A DNA stretch of 9,888 nt from Candidatus Thorarchaeota archaeon (GTDB taxonomy: Archaea > Asgardarchaeota > Thorarchaeia > Thorarchaeales > Thorarchaeaceae): contig JAEOUN010000077.1 in the NCBI GenBank assembly GCA_016839245.1, positions 1 through 9,888 on the forward strand. Direction: 5' to 3'. Numbering within the stretch: the stretch's first letter is position 1; each line of letters starts with the position of its first letter. Of the stretch, positions 1-6,958 are shown one piece after another. The notes under the pieces are model-generated. The model had not been told where the DNA came from. It was given only the letters and a program-made list of their open reading frames with translations, and ran no database searches. Made by a program: the position numbers and the translations under genes.

Positions 1-380
1 TAGATGAAAATTGGTTCATAATCGCCTTCATGGGCAGGTACAGCTTGATAGTCCCAGATATACAGATATTGAAGACAGAGTAGAGAGGAATATTGTTTGG
101 ATCTAATGACGCGACCATAGACTCCAATGAAATCTGTCTGCTTTAATGCTTCACGGGTTGCATCAGGAATAACAACACCAAGTGTATTGGTAAGGATTTG
201 ATCACCATTTTGAACACCTGATGTCACTGGAAGGTATTCCTGTAGGAGGGCTTGATCAAAATCTGCTGTAACACCGGATACGTGTTCTCTGAAAGTGATT
301 TCGCTTGGCTTAGGATGAATTCGAAGAAAGTCAGAGTATTTTTTCTCTACCAATATGTATGACCTCTCATTTGTTTTCAT
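1..380 (-). CDS. Hypothetical protein, 3' end cut by window edge (weak Vps62-like HEGDYE motif)
   Basis: An open frame runs from ATG at 380 to the left edge (126 codons) with no stop, so the C-terminus is missing. The visible end reads YIWDYQAVPAHEGDYEPIFI. The HEGDYE core recalls the HxGDWE motif of Vps62-like proteins, but this is only a resemblance and I assign no function. No signal peptide or membrane segment is visible. The start is uncertain. ATG 380 has no Shine-Dalgarno site, whereas an in-frame TTG at 351-353 has GAGAGG (363-368) nine bases upstream and may be the real start. The gene lies downstream of the DUF35 gene but is separated from it by a hairpin terminator, so it probably has its own promoter. 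The AT-rich stretch at about 390-405 is a candidate. Confidence 0.6.
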   Translation of the reverse strand, partial: MKTNERSYILVEKKYSDFLRIHPKPSEITFREHVSGVTADFDQALLQEYLPVTSGVQNGDQILTNTLGVVIPDATREALKQTDFIGVYGRVIRSKQYSSLLCLQYLYIWDYQAVPAHEGDYEPIFI

Positions 381-419
381 ACTGGAATCATTATAGATAT
401 TGTGAAAGAGAAGAGAACA

Positions 420-441
420 GGGGTCTACTCTTGAAGACCCC
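420..441 (-). terminator. Hairpin after the thiolase/DUF35 operon
   Basis: GGGGTCT (420-426) and AGACCCC (435-441) form a perfect 7-bp stem with an 8-nt loop, just past the DUF35 stop codon. Read on the minus strand it is followed by a pyrimidine-rich, T-containing stretch (TGTTCTCTTCTCTTT). This fits a transcription terminator for the minus-strand operon. The T-run is broken, so termination may be partial. Confidence 0.5.
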
Positions 442-452
442 GCTCTAGTGAT

Positions 453-842
453 TTATGCAGGTCGGAATGCCAAATAGTTCTTGCCAGACTTACCCTTCTC
501 ATAATCCAATTTGAGTTCGATTCCAAGTTCGACTGCACTGGGATTCAATGGATCAAATCCAAGCAAACGCGCACTAATACGAGTTCCCTCAGCAAGTTCG
601 ATTATTGCCACAAAATATGGTACTTCTTCTGCAAACTCATCAGGCGCAACATGAATGACAGTAAATGAAATCAGTTTCCCATTTCCACTGACTTCAGTCC
701 ATTCCATGTTACTACTTCCACAGCTATAGCAGGAACCCGATGGAGGAGCAATAACCTTTCCACACTCAGTACACTTGTATGCTTTGAAATGACCGTCCTC
801 GATGTTTTTCAGGTATTGTTCAACAGATGGTTTTTCACTCAT
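453..842 (-). CDS. DUF35 zinc-ribbon/OB-fold acyl-CoA-binding protein, thiolase partner
   Basis: This 129-residue protein has the two-part DUF35 design. A rubredoxin-like zinc ribbon has C24-x2-C27 and C38-x2-C41. An OB-fold follows from about residue 48 to the end, with the typical GKLISFTVIHVAP strand and a YFVAIIEL strand. In archaea such proteins form complexes with thiolases, and in some species also with HMG-CoA synthase, where they bridge active sites and bind CoA. The start is firm: ATG 842 overlaps the thiolase stop (ATGA) and GAGGAGGG (850-857) lies seven bases upstream, so translation is coupled. It is cytosolic and probably works as an accessory subunit of the adjacent thiolase. 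Length is normal for the family and all four zinc ligands are present. Confidence 0.9.
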   Translation of the reverse strand: MSEKPSVEQYLKNIEDGHFKAYKCTECGKVIAPPSGSCYSCGSSNMEWTEVSGNGKLISFTVIHVAPDEFAEEVPYFVAIIELAEGTRISARLLGFDPLNPSAVELGIELKLDYEKGKSGKNYLAFRPA

Positions 843-2011
843 ACATCAGCCCTCCTCATGATATTCACAACACATGTTGCTCCCGTTCCACCGAAATTAT
901 GCATAATTGCAGTATCATGGTTGGAAACCTGATTGGGGCCTCCATCTCCGATTAACTCACGATAGGTAACAACAGCTTGCTTGACTCCAGTAGCGCCAAC
1001 AGGATGACCAACAGCTTTCAGTCCACCCATTGGATTGATTGGTTTACTACCATCAAGTGCAGTTACCCCATCGCGTACTGCTTTTGCACCTTCACCAGGC
1101 TTGAAGAAACCAATGTCTTCAGAAGCAATGATTTCTGCAATGGTAAAGCAGTCGTGAACAACAGCAAAATCCATGTCTTTTGCCTCCAATCCAGCCATTT
1201 TGTATGCTTGTCTACTTGCATCAACTGATGCACTGAAAGATGTCAAATCATCTCTATCACACAAATTCATTGATGCTGAAGCTTGACCTGTCCCAATGAT
1301 TTTTACCGGAAGGTCAGTATATTGTTTTGCTTTCTCGTTTGATGTCAATACCAAGGCTGCTGCACCATCAGAGATTGGTGAACAATCAAAGAGCTTCAAT
1401 GGCCAAGCAATATATCGAGGCGTCATTGCTTTTTCAAGTGTAATTTCTTTCTGGAATTGTGCATAAGGATTAGTAGAGGCATTCTTGTGTGCTTTGACCG
1501 CGACCAATGCCATATCTTCCTCTGTAGTACCATATTTTTGCATGTGTGCTACAGCAGCGATTCCAAAGACTCCAGGGAATGTAAGGCCAATGCTTGACTC
1601 AAACTGATCGTCGGCAGCTGCTGCAAGAGCTTCAGTTGCCTTATTTGTTGAGACAGAAGTCATTTTTTCTGCGCCTACGACCAACACAGTATCATAGAGA
1701 CCTGATTCAATCGCCATCACAGCAGCACGAAGAGCGGTTGCTCCAGAAGCACATGCATCTTCGTGTCGTGTCGCAGGGAGACCCTTTAGTCCAGCAAAAT
1801 CAAGAAGTAGTGGTGCTGTGTGCCCTTGATGTACCAACATCTCAGGGATAAAGCAACCAATGAATGCGGCTTGAATGTCCTTTTTCGGAATACCTGCATT
1901 AATTGTTGCCTTATCAACAGCTTCAGCAAACATCTCTCTGAGTGTTATTCCCTCTAGACCTCCAAATTTTGTCTGAGCTGCACTTACTATATTCGTGTTT
2001 CTTAGCGGCAA
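839..2011 (-). CDS. Thiolase family protein (SCP2/archaeal acetyl-CoA C-acetyltransferase type)
   Basis: This 390-residue condensing enzyme would catalyse reversible acyl-CoA plus acetyl-CoA condensation or cleavage. The nucleophile is C87 in EDACASGATA. Other conserved elements are H286 in VVHDCF, H336 in GGLKAVGHPVGATG, and HNFGGTGATC from residue 371. The C-terminal CxG of classical thiolases is replaced by HNFGG, as expected for the SCP2-like/archaeal subgroup that works with DUF35 proteins. The start is TTG 2011, with GAGGTGG (2021-2027) nine bases upstream. In-frame codons above it offer no better start, and the N-terminus matches the family (NIVSAAQTKFG). The gene is coupled to the DUF35 gene by a 4-bp overlap and is divergent from an acyl-CoA dehydrogenase. 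No HMG-CoA synthase is adjacent, so beta-oxidation-like or other acyl-CoA chemistry is as likely as mevalonate synthesis. Chain-length preference cannot be read from the sequence. Confidence 0.92.
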   Translation of the reverse strand: MPLRNTNIVSAAQTKFGGLEGITLREMFAEAVDKATINAGIPKKDIQAAFIGCFIPEMLVHQGHTAPLLLDFAGLKGLPATRHEDACASGATALRAAVMAIESGLYDTVLVVGAEKMTSVSTNKATEALAAAADDQFESSIGLTFPGVFGIAAVAHMQKYGTTEEDMALVAVKAHKNASTNPYAQFQKEITLEKAMTPRYIAWPLKLFDCSPISDGAAALVLTSNEKAKQYTDLPVKIIGTGQASASMNLCDRDDLTSFSASVDASRQAYKMAGLEAKDMDFAVVHDCFTIAEIIASEDIGFFKPGEGAKAVRDGVTALDGSKPINPMGGLKAVGHPVGATGVKQAVVTYRELIGDGGPNQVSNHDTAIMHNFGGTGATCVVNIMRRADV

Positions 2012-2159
2012 GTAGTGATACCACCTCAGTTAAGATAAGGCAAATTAAAAAAACAGGTATAAAAAGACGTAGGCAAACAGCAAATCTTTAGAAAATTAAT
2101 TATTCAAACTGAATTTCTCGCTCTCCGAAGAGATAATAAGCCGTAAAGAAACGAACCAC
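2012..2159. promoter_or_regulatory. Divergent promoter region between thiolase and acyl-CoA dehydrogenase genes
   Basis: This 148-bp AT-rich spacer separates two outward-facing acyl-CoA genes. A TATA-like element at 2058-2065 reads TATAAAAA on plus and TTTTTATA on minus. On minus it would place initiation near 2033, just above the thiolase Shine-Dalgarno site, which is good spacing. On plus it would give a leader of about 70-80 nt to the dehydrogenase. An alternative plus element is GATAATAA near 2132-2139, which would give a near-leaderless mRNA. No clear operator palindrome was found. Confidence 0.45.
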
Positions 2160-3374
2160 ATGGGATTGACGATGGATTTTTCACTATCGGAAAAGGAACA
2201 GAAGCTTTGGGAACGAGCCAAAGCGTTTGCGCTTGAAAATATTACGCCAAGGGCCTTGGAGATGGATCAAAGAAACGATTTTCCAAAAGAAATTGTTCAA
2301 AAAGCCTTTGAAGCAGGTCTCTTGAATCTTCATATTCCAACTGAAGCTAATGGACCAGGTCTCTCACTACTTTCAGAAACACTTGTTTCTGAGGCAACAG
2401 GGTACGGTTGTGCAGGAATTGCTACTTCAATCATGTGCAATAATCTTGCTTTTGCACCACTAGTAATCGGAGCCACAATAGAACAGCTCAAGACATATGT
2501 GACACCTCTAATTACAGGTAAAGAAGCAAAATTCGGAGCGTTCTGTTTGACGGAACGTATGGCAGGATCTGATGCAGGAGCAGTAATTACTAGAGCTGAG
2601 AGAGATGGTGATGAATATGTCATCAATGGTGTCAAGTGCTTTATCACAAATGGACCTCAAGCATCGCTCTTTACTGTATTTGCATCAACTCAACCTGAAC
2701 TGAAAAGTAAGGGTCTCTCTTGCTTCATGGTACCAAAGAGTAAAGCAGTGAAAATCGGGATCATTGAAGATAAGATGGGACAAAGAGGTTCTGTCCAGAG
2801 TGAAGTCATCTTTGAAGATGCTAGAGTACCCAAGGACTGTCTGGTTGGCAAAGAAGGAGATGGCTTTAAGATTGCTATGATGACCCTTGATAAAACACGG
2901 GCAGGAATTGCCGCAATTGCAACAGGCGTAGCACAGCGAGCTGTTGATGAAGCAGCCAAGTTCGCAAATATTCGACATCAATTTGGACAACCGATTGGTA
3001 CTTTCCAGGGCATAAGCTTCATGCTGGCTGATATGGGTGCACGAGCAGCTGCTGCTCGACAGCTGACAAGATATGCTGCATGGATGGCGGATCATGGCCT
3101 AAGAAACTCAAAAGATTCAGCATTTGCAAAGTTCTTTGCGGCAGATGCAGCGATGCAGAATGCAACTGATGCAGTCCAGATTATGGGCGGTTATGGATAT
3201 CTAAGTGAATATCCAGCTGAAAAGCTTATGCGCGATGCAAAATTACTTCAGATATATGAGGGAACAAATCAAGTTCAAAGAATCGTGGCAAGTAGTAACA
3301 TTCTCAAAGAGTGTGCGAATTTAGAAACAGGCTTTCATGTCAGATATGATGGCCGTGATGCTCCATTAATGTAG
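2160..3374 (+). CDS. Acyl-CoA dehydrogenase
   Basis: This full-length 404-residue FAD enzyme oxidises an acyl-CoA thioester to the trans-2-enoyl-CoA and normally passes electrons to electron transfer flavoprotein (no ETF genes are in the window). The layout is standard: N-terminal helical domain (to about 120), middle beta domain with FCLTERMAGSDAG (128-140), and C-terminal helical domain with RHQFGQPIGTFQ (272-283), QIMGGYGYLSEYP (340-352) and IYEGTNQVQR. E367 in YEGTNQ matches the catalytic base position of medium/short-chain dehydrogenases. Two starts compete. ATG 2160 gives MGLTMDFSLSE and ATG 2172 gives MDFSLSE, the more usual family N-terminus. Neither has a clear Shine-Dalgarno site. 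The gene is monocistronic, ending in a strong terminator, and its divergent pairing with the thiolase suggests a shared acyl-CoA degradation route. Confidence 0.93.
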   Translation: MGLTMDFSLSEKEQKLWERAKAFALENITPRALEMDQRNDFPKEIVQKAFEAGLLNLHIPTEANGPGLSLLSETLVSEATGYGCAGIATSIMCNNLAFAPLVIGATIEQLKTYVTPLITGKEAKFGAFCLTERMAGSDAGAVITRAERDGDEYVINGVKCFITNGPQASLFTVFASTQPELKSKGLSCFMVPKSKAVKIGIIEDKMGQRGSVQSEVIFEDARVPKDCLVGKEGDGFKIAMMTLDKTRAGIAAIATGVAQRAVDEAAKFANIRHQFGQPIGTFQGISFMLADMGARAAAARQLTRYAAWMADHGLRNSKDSAFAKFFAADAAMQNATDAVQIMGGYGYLSEYPAEKLMRDAKLLQIYEGTNQVQRIVASSNILKECANLETGFHVRYDGRDAPLM

Positions 3375-3379
3375 AAAAC

Positions 3380-3430
3380 AATTGGTCATTGGCAATTCAA
3401 CCAAATGACCAATTATCCCTTGTTTTTGTT
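3380..3430 (+). terminator. Stem-loop terminator after acyl-CoA dehydrogenase
   Basis: AATTGGTCATT (3380-3390) is perfectly complementary to AATGACCAATT (3404-3414). The stem extends by two G-C pairs (3391-3392 with 3401-3402) across a one-base bulge and encloses an 8-nt loop. The T-rich TTGTTTTTGTTCT follows at 3420-3430. It begins six bases after the stop codon, so it most likely ends the dehydrogenase transcript. Confidence 0.65.
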
Positions 3431-3505
3431 CTCTTCCTAATGATGAGTTACTTACTTAAGAGAGAAATATAGAGGACAGGGTATCATTGACTGGAGATTT
3501 AGGGC

Positions 3506-4255
3506 TTGGAAGACAACGAAGCAATCAAAGTAATAAAAAATCGTCGTGCTATCAGAGACTATGATACATCAAAAGATGTGTCTGACGAGTTAATCTATAA
3601 GATCATAGAAGCCGGTGGTTATGCACCTAGTGCTGAGAACCAGCAGCCTTGGCGTGTAATCGTAGTCCGCGATAAGAAATTGCAGGAGTTTATTGGGCAG
3701 ATTGCCGTAGATCGAACAATTCTCTTGTTTGGTAGAGCAACGCCTAGACAAGAAATAGAGCGAAGATTGAGCTACATTGAGTCAAAGGCAAGTCTTGAGA
3801 GGACTATTGATATCCTCATAACTGGACAACGATTTGAGTATATCAAGGGAAAACCTGAAACTCACGGTGCTCCTGTTCTTCTCGTCTTGGCTGTAGATCA
3901 AACACATGTTGGCAATTCACAACCTACACTGAGAGGAACCGGAGGCGTCTATGGTTGGTCAGGACCACGTCATGCGGTTATTGCAGGAGCCATGATGCTG
4001 GAAAATATGGCTTTAGCTGCAGCTTCATTTGGCATAGGAAGTTGTGTATCATCAGTTCAACTGGATCATTTTGATGATGTTGGTGCGATATCAGAGAAAC
4101 TCAATATTCCATATCCTCATTGGGTGCCTATTTTGTGTTTAACATTGGGATATCCACTATATGAGAGAACACTAGGTCCACCAAGGCAAGGACCCGAGGA
4201 GATTGCATTTCTCAATAAATGGGGTGAGCCATTCGTGGAGGAGGCAAACAAATGA
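3506..4255 (+). CDS. Nitroreductase-family FMN oxidoreductase
   Basis: This 249-residue protein has the nitroreductase fold. The N-terminal FMN phosphate-binding segment is KNRRAIRDYD (11-20), followed by APSAENQQPWRVIVV (40-54). A helix, MMLENMALAAASFGIGSCVSS, spans 163-183, and the closing strand is LTLGYPLYE (212-220). Family members use FMN and NAD(P)H to reduce nitro groups, quinones, flavins or enones, or to dehalogenate. Substrate cannot be predicted here. Residues about 70-120 form an insertion relative to minimal members, containing ERRLSYIESKASLERT and probably a lid. The start is TTG 3506, with GGAG (3493-3496) nine bases upstream. The stop overlaps the next start (ATGA), so expression is coupled to the V4R-like gene. 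A TATA-like AAATATAG at about 3465-3472 could drive the operon. Confidence 0.87.
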   Translation: MEDNEAIKVIKNRRAIRDYDTSKDVSDELIYKIIEAGGYAPSAENQQPWRVIVVRDKKLQEFIGQIAVDRTILLFGRATPRQEIERRLSYIESKASLERTIDILITGQRFEYIKGKPETHGAPVLLVLAVDQTHVGNSQPTLRGTGGVYGWSGPRHAVIAGAMMLENMALAAASFGIGSCVSSVQLDHFDDVGAISEKLNIPYPHWVPILCLTLGYPLYERTLGPPRQGPEEIAFLNKWGEPFVEEANK

Positions 4256-4800
4256 GTGAACTAGACACTCTTAGGAGAGGATTTGTAGCATTCATTGACG
4301 GTCTCTGGTGGGGTCTCAGAGATAACACAGGAGCACTCTCTATGTACGAAGGATATAGTGGAGGATTCAGACAGATGGGACAGGAACTAGCTGAGTCAAT
4401 GGGTGGTAAAGGTCCTGAAAGAGCAGCTTTGATTGCAGGTGAAATTCTGAGTTCTATTGGCCTTGAAATCGAAGTGGACAAGAAGACAATCATTGTTAAA
4501 TCATGTCCAATCTGGAATAGAATCCTAGAGAGGGGACTAGAATTCTCCTTCCATGTCGAAGAGATTTGCTGGATGCCATTGCTTGATGGTATTGCTAAGG
4601 TCACCAATACAAAGGCAATTACAGAGTCTTCCCTTCGACTCTTGCATATTGACAAAGAGAGATTTGAATATAAGAAAGGAAAAGCAAAGAGAGCTCTCGA
4701 AAAAGGAGAGCTTACCAAGAATGAATATGAAAAGCAAATGATTTTGCTGGATAAGGATATTGAGAGAATGCCAAAATATGGTCAATATAAATTCGAGTAG
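4252..4800 (+). CDS. Hypothetical protein, possible V4R/ATC-hydrolase-like domain with SHOCT-like tail
   Basis: This 182-residue cytosolic protein could not be assigned firmly. Its centre reads TIIVKSCPIWNRIL (79-92) and then VEEICWMPLLDGIA (102-115), giving a CP motif at C85 and a second cysteine at C106. That spacing recalls small-molecule-binding V4R (4-vinyl reductase) domains and the archaeal ATC-hydrolase-like family. The charged C-terminal helix, ALEKGELTKNEYEKQMILL (148-166), resembles a SHOCT motif, which usually mediates oligomerisation. The N-terminus has a WWGLRDNTGALSMYEGY segment. The start is well supported: ATG 4252 has GGAGGAGG (4237-4244) seven bases upstream and overlaps the nitroreductase stop. 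Tight coupling suggests that it works with the flavoprotein, perhaps as a ligand-binding partner. That role is inference. Confidence 0.75.
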   Translation: MSELDTLRRGFVAFIDGLWWGLRDNTGALSMYEGYSGGFRQMGQELAESMGGKGPERAALIAGEILSSIGLEIEVDKKTIIVKSCPIWNRILERGLEFSFHVEEICWMPLLDGIAKVTNTKAITESSLRLLHIDKERFEYKKGKAKRALEKGELTKNEYEKQMILLDKDIERMPKYGQYKFE

Positions 4801-4834
4801 TAAACCCATGTATTCAGTTGGATAGGTGAGGCAC

Positions 4835-6103
4835 ATGGAAACGTTGGAAAAATCTGGACTAGCAGTCAACTACAACAAAATACCAGATACCAAGCCAAAG
4901 ACACTGCCTGAAAAAGTGTTCATTTGGGATGAAACACTCAGAGATGGGGAACAGACACCCGGAGTTGCTTTAACGATCGATGAAAAAATAGAGATCGCTA
5001 AGATGTTGGATGACATTGGAACTGCGATTGTCGCTGTTGGATTTCCAGCGGTAAGTAATGCAGAGAAAAAAGCTGTCGCAGCTATTGCTCGTGAAGGTCT
5101 TTCAAATGCAAGTATCGCCGCGCCGGCAAGAGCAGTAATCCAAGACATGGATGCCTGTATCGAGACTGATGTAGATGAGGTACCAATTTTCATTGCTACA
5201 TCGGATTTCCGACTGAAATACCAATTAAGAATGACACGAGAAGAAGTTCTCAATCGACTTACAGAATGCATCGAATATGGTAAGTCCCATGGTCTGATAA
5301 TCGATTACATTGCAGAGGACTCAACAAGAAGTAATTTGGACTTTCTCTGCGAAGCCTATCGAACAGCAATTGATGCTGGAGCTGACAAGATCTGTGTAGC
5401 TGATACAGTGGGATTCGTACGACCTGAAGTCATGAAGTACATTGTAAGAGAGATTAGATCACGATTATGGGTTGAAAGCAAGTATAAGGTACCAATTGCT
5501 GTCCATTGCCATAATGACTTTGGTCTAGCAACAGCAAATACTCTCGCGGCTATTGAAGAAGGAGTAACATATCCTCAGGTCTGCGTGAATGCATATGGCG
5601 AGAGAGCTGGGAATGCGGCATTGGAAGAGGTTGTCATGGCTTTAGAAGAGCTGTATAGAATTCACACTGGAATTACTACTGAAAAGCTCTATCAACTCTC
5701 ACGCCTAGTGGAGAAGAATTTCATCATTCCTCTTCCTTTACATAAAGCAATAAGCGGCGACAATGCCTTTACTCATTCAAGTGGTATACATTCGCATGGG
5801 CAATTGACACATTCAATGACATATGAACCAATAAGTCCAGCATTAGTGGGAAGGAAAAGAGAATTCCACCTTGGAAAATTCGTGGGGCGGCATTTTGTAG
5901 AATATCTATTGAAAATGGGAGGAGTCAAAGCAACTCCAGAACAAGCACGCGAGATCACGGACAGAGTAAAAGAAACTCATGAGGAGCACAAAAAACTTCA
6001 ATCTCATGTTGCTTTTGATAACATCAAATGTGAACTAAAATCTCTCAGAACAGGTGTCTCGGAGAGAGAATTCTGGGCAATTGTTTTTGATGTGATCAAG
6101 TAA
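4835..6103 (+). CDS. 2-isopropylmalate/homocitrate synthase family enzyme (DRE-TIM), no regulatory domain
   Basis: The family condenses acetyl-CoA with a 2-oxoacid. Signature residues are present: WDETLRDGEQTPG (31-43, with metal ligand D32 and the DRE trio R36, D37, E39), AEDSTR (160-165), metal ligands H224 and H226 in VHCHNDFG, and GERAGNAALEEVVMAL (255-270). At 422 residues it has the catalytic barrel plus accessory subdomain, but no LeuA dimer/feedback domain, like archaeal AksA-type homocitrate synthases. Accessory motifs diverge: AFTHSSGIHSHG (311-322) where IPM synthases have FAHESGIH, and LGKFVGRH where most have GKHSGRH. The substrate is therefore unassigned (2-oxoisovalerate, 2-oxoglutarate and pyruvate are all possible). 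ATG 4835 is preferred because AGGTG (4824-4828) lies six bases upstream. The alternative GTG 4826 falls inside that site. A 34-bp gap from the preceding gene suggests one operon. Confidence 0.85.
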   Translation: METLEKSGLAVNYNKIPDTKPKTLPEKVFIWDETLRDGEQTPGVALTIDEKIEIAKMLDDIGTAIVAVGFPAVSNAEKKAVAAIAREGLSNASIAAPARAVIQDMDACIETDVDEVPIFIATSDFRLKYQLRMTREEVLNRLTECIEYGKSHGLIIDYIAEDSTRSNLDFLCEAYRTAIDAGADKICVADTVGFVRPEVMKYIVREIRSRLWVESKYKVPIAVHCHNDFGLATANTLAAIEEGVTYPQVCVNAYGERAGNAALEEVVMALEELYRIHTGITTEKLYQLSRLVEKNFIIPLPLHKAISGDNAFTHSSGIHSHGQLTHSMTYEPISPALVGRKREFHLGKFVGRHFVEYLLKMGGVKATPEQAREITDRVKETHEEHKKLQSHVAFDNIKCELKSLRTGVSEREFWAIVFDVIK

Positions 6104-6109
6104 CTCGAG

Positions 6110-6856
6110 TTATTCTTTGATACTCCCCGCTGCTCTACTTCGAAGTAGTACTCCAACATCCATGAGAATCACTCCGACAAGGAAAAGCAGCCCAAAGTAT
6201 GTCAGGACTTGAATCTCTAAAAGTTGGGTTGCCTCATTAAGACCTGAAATCCAATGATTCATCATAAAGTAATAGATAACCTGTATTATTAGAAAAGCTG
6301 TAGCAACAAGCAAGGCAAATTGAATACCCGTTCTAAATACTAGAGCTGCTGAAGATGTCTTCTGAGCAAGATTACTCAGATCCTTCGATGCATGCGTTCC
6401 CTCGATGCGGACAAACCGACCTCGTGAAACTTGCTCAGTGATGAACTCGTTAAGCTGATTCTTGTCCAAGCTATCAAGAGGTGCAGTTATGTACACAGCA
6501 CGGACAAACTTGATTGCAGCACCGCCGCTGAGTATTGCTAGAACGAGAACAACAAGAAAGACTACAGCGACATTCCAGAGTGTAAACATCGCAAGAACCA
6601 TAATTATTATTCCAAAGACACAGACAATTTCTCCAAGCCCTCCAGCACTCTCAACACCGCCTTCAAACAGGAATCCAAGTCGTCTTACGATTCCAAGATT
6701 TAAGAAGGTACCATAATAATCGTCATCAGAAATTCCTAGTAATTGTTTAGCAGAATCACCGACTTCATCTTTCTTCCCACCATAAATTGTAATTGAAGTC
6801 TGAGGCAAGTCATTCTTTTTGGAAGATTCATCTTGCGCGTTCACTTTCAAACTCAC
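6110..6856 (-). CDS. Four-helix integral membrane protein of unknown function
   Basis: The 248-residue product has a soluble N-terminus of about 75 residues rich in charged and polar amino acids. Hydrophobic segments lie at about 76-94, 96-118, 175-198 and 216-237. A polar loop between helices 2 and 3 (about 120-170) includes LDSLDKNQLNEFITEQVSRG. With no signal peptide and an even number of helices, both ends probably face the same side. I do not recognise the family. The start is ambiguous. GTG 6856 gives the longest form but lacks its own Shine-Dalgarno site. GTG 6844 has AGAGGTGAG (6852-6860) seven bases upstream and is the better-supported start (244 residues). The gene is convergent with the synthase, with only six bases between the stops, and divergent from the methyltransferase. 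Confidence 0.75.
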   Translation of the reverse strand: MSLKVNAQDESSKKNDLPQTSITIYGGKKDEVGDSAKQLLGISDDDYYGTFLNLGIVRRLGFLFEGGVESAGGLGEIVCVFGIIIMVLAMFTLWNVAVVFLVVLVLAILSGGAAIKFVRAVYITAPLDSLDKNQLNEFITEQVSRGRFVRIEGTHASKDLSNLAQKTSSAALVFRTGIQFALLVATAFLIIQVIYYFMMNHWISGLNEATQLLEIQVLTYFGLLFLVGVILMDVGVLLRSRAAGSIKE

Positions 6857-6958
6857 CTCTTTACTCGATGATGATATTTTCTAATTTAATTCTTCGCATG
6901 TTTTATCTCACATTACTAAGACAAAGAGTATTTGTGTATTTAGAGTACCTAGCAGGCT

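Noticed and set aside
2685..3095. Long minus-strand open frame (136 codons) inside the acyl-CoA dehydrogenase gene
   Set aside because: It is antisense to a well-conserved enzyme and rich in Ser and Cys, as expected from a shadow frame.
4212..4718. Minus-strand open frame of 168 codons opposite the V4R-like gene
   Set aside because: The plus-strand gene has a strong ribosome site and coupling. The antisense product is Ser/Pro-rich with no motif.
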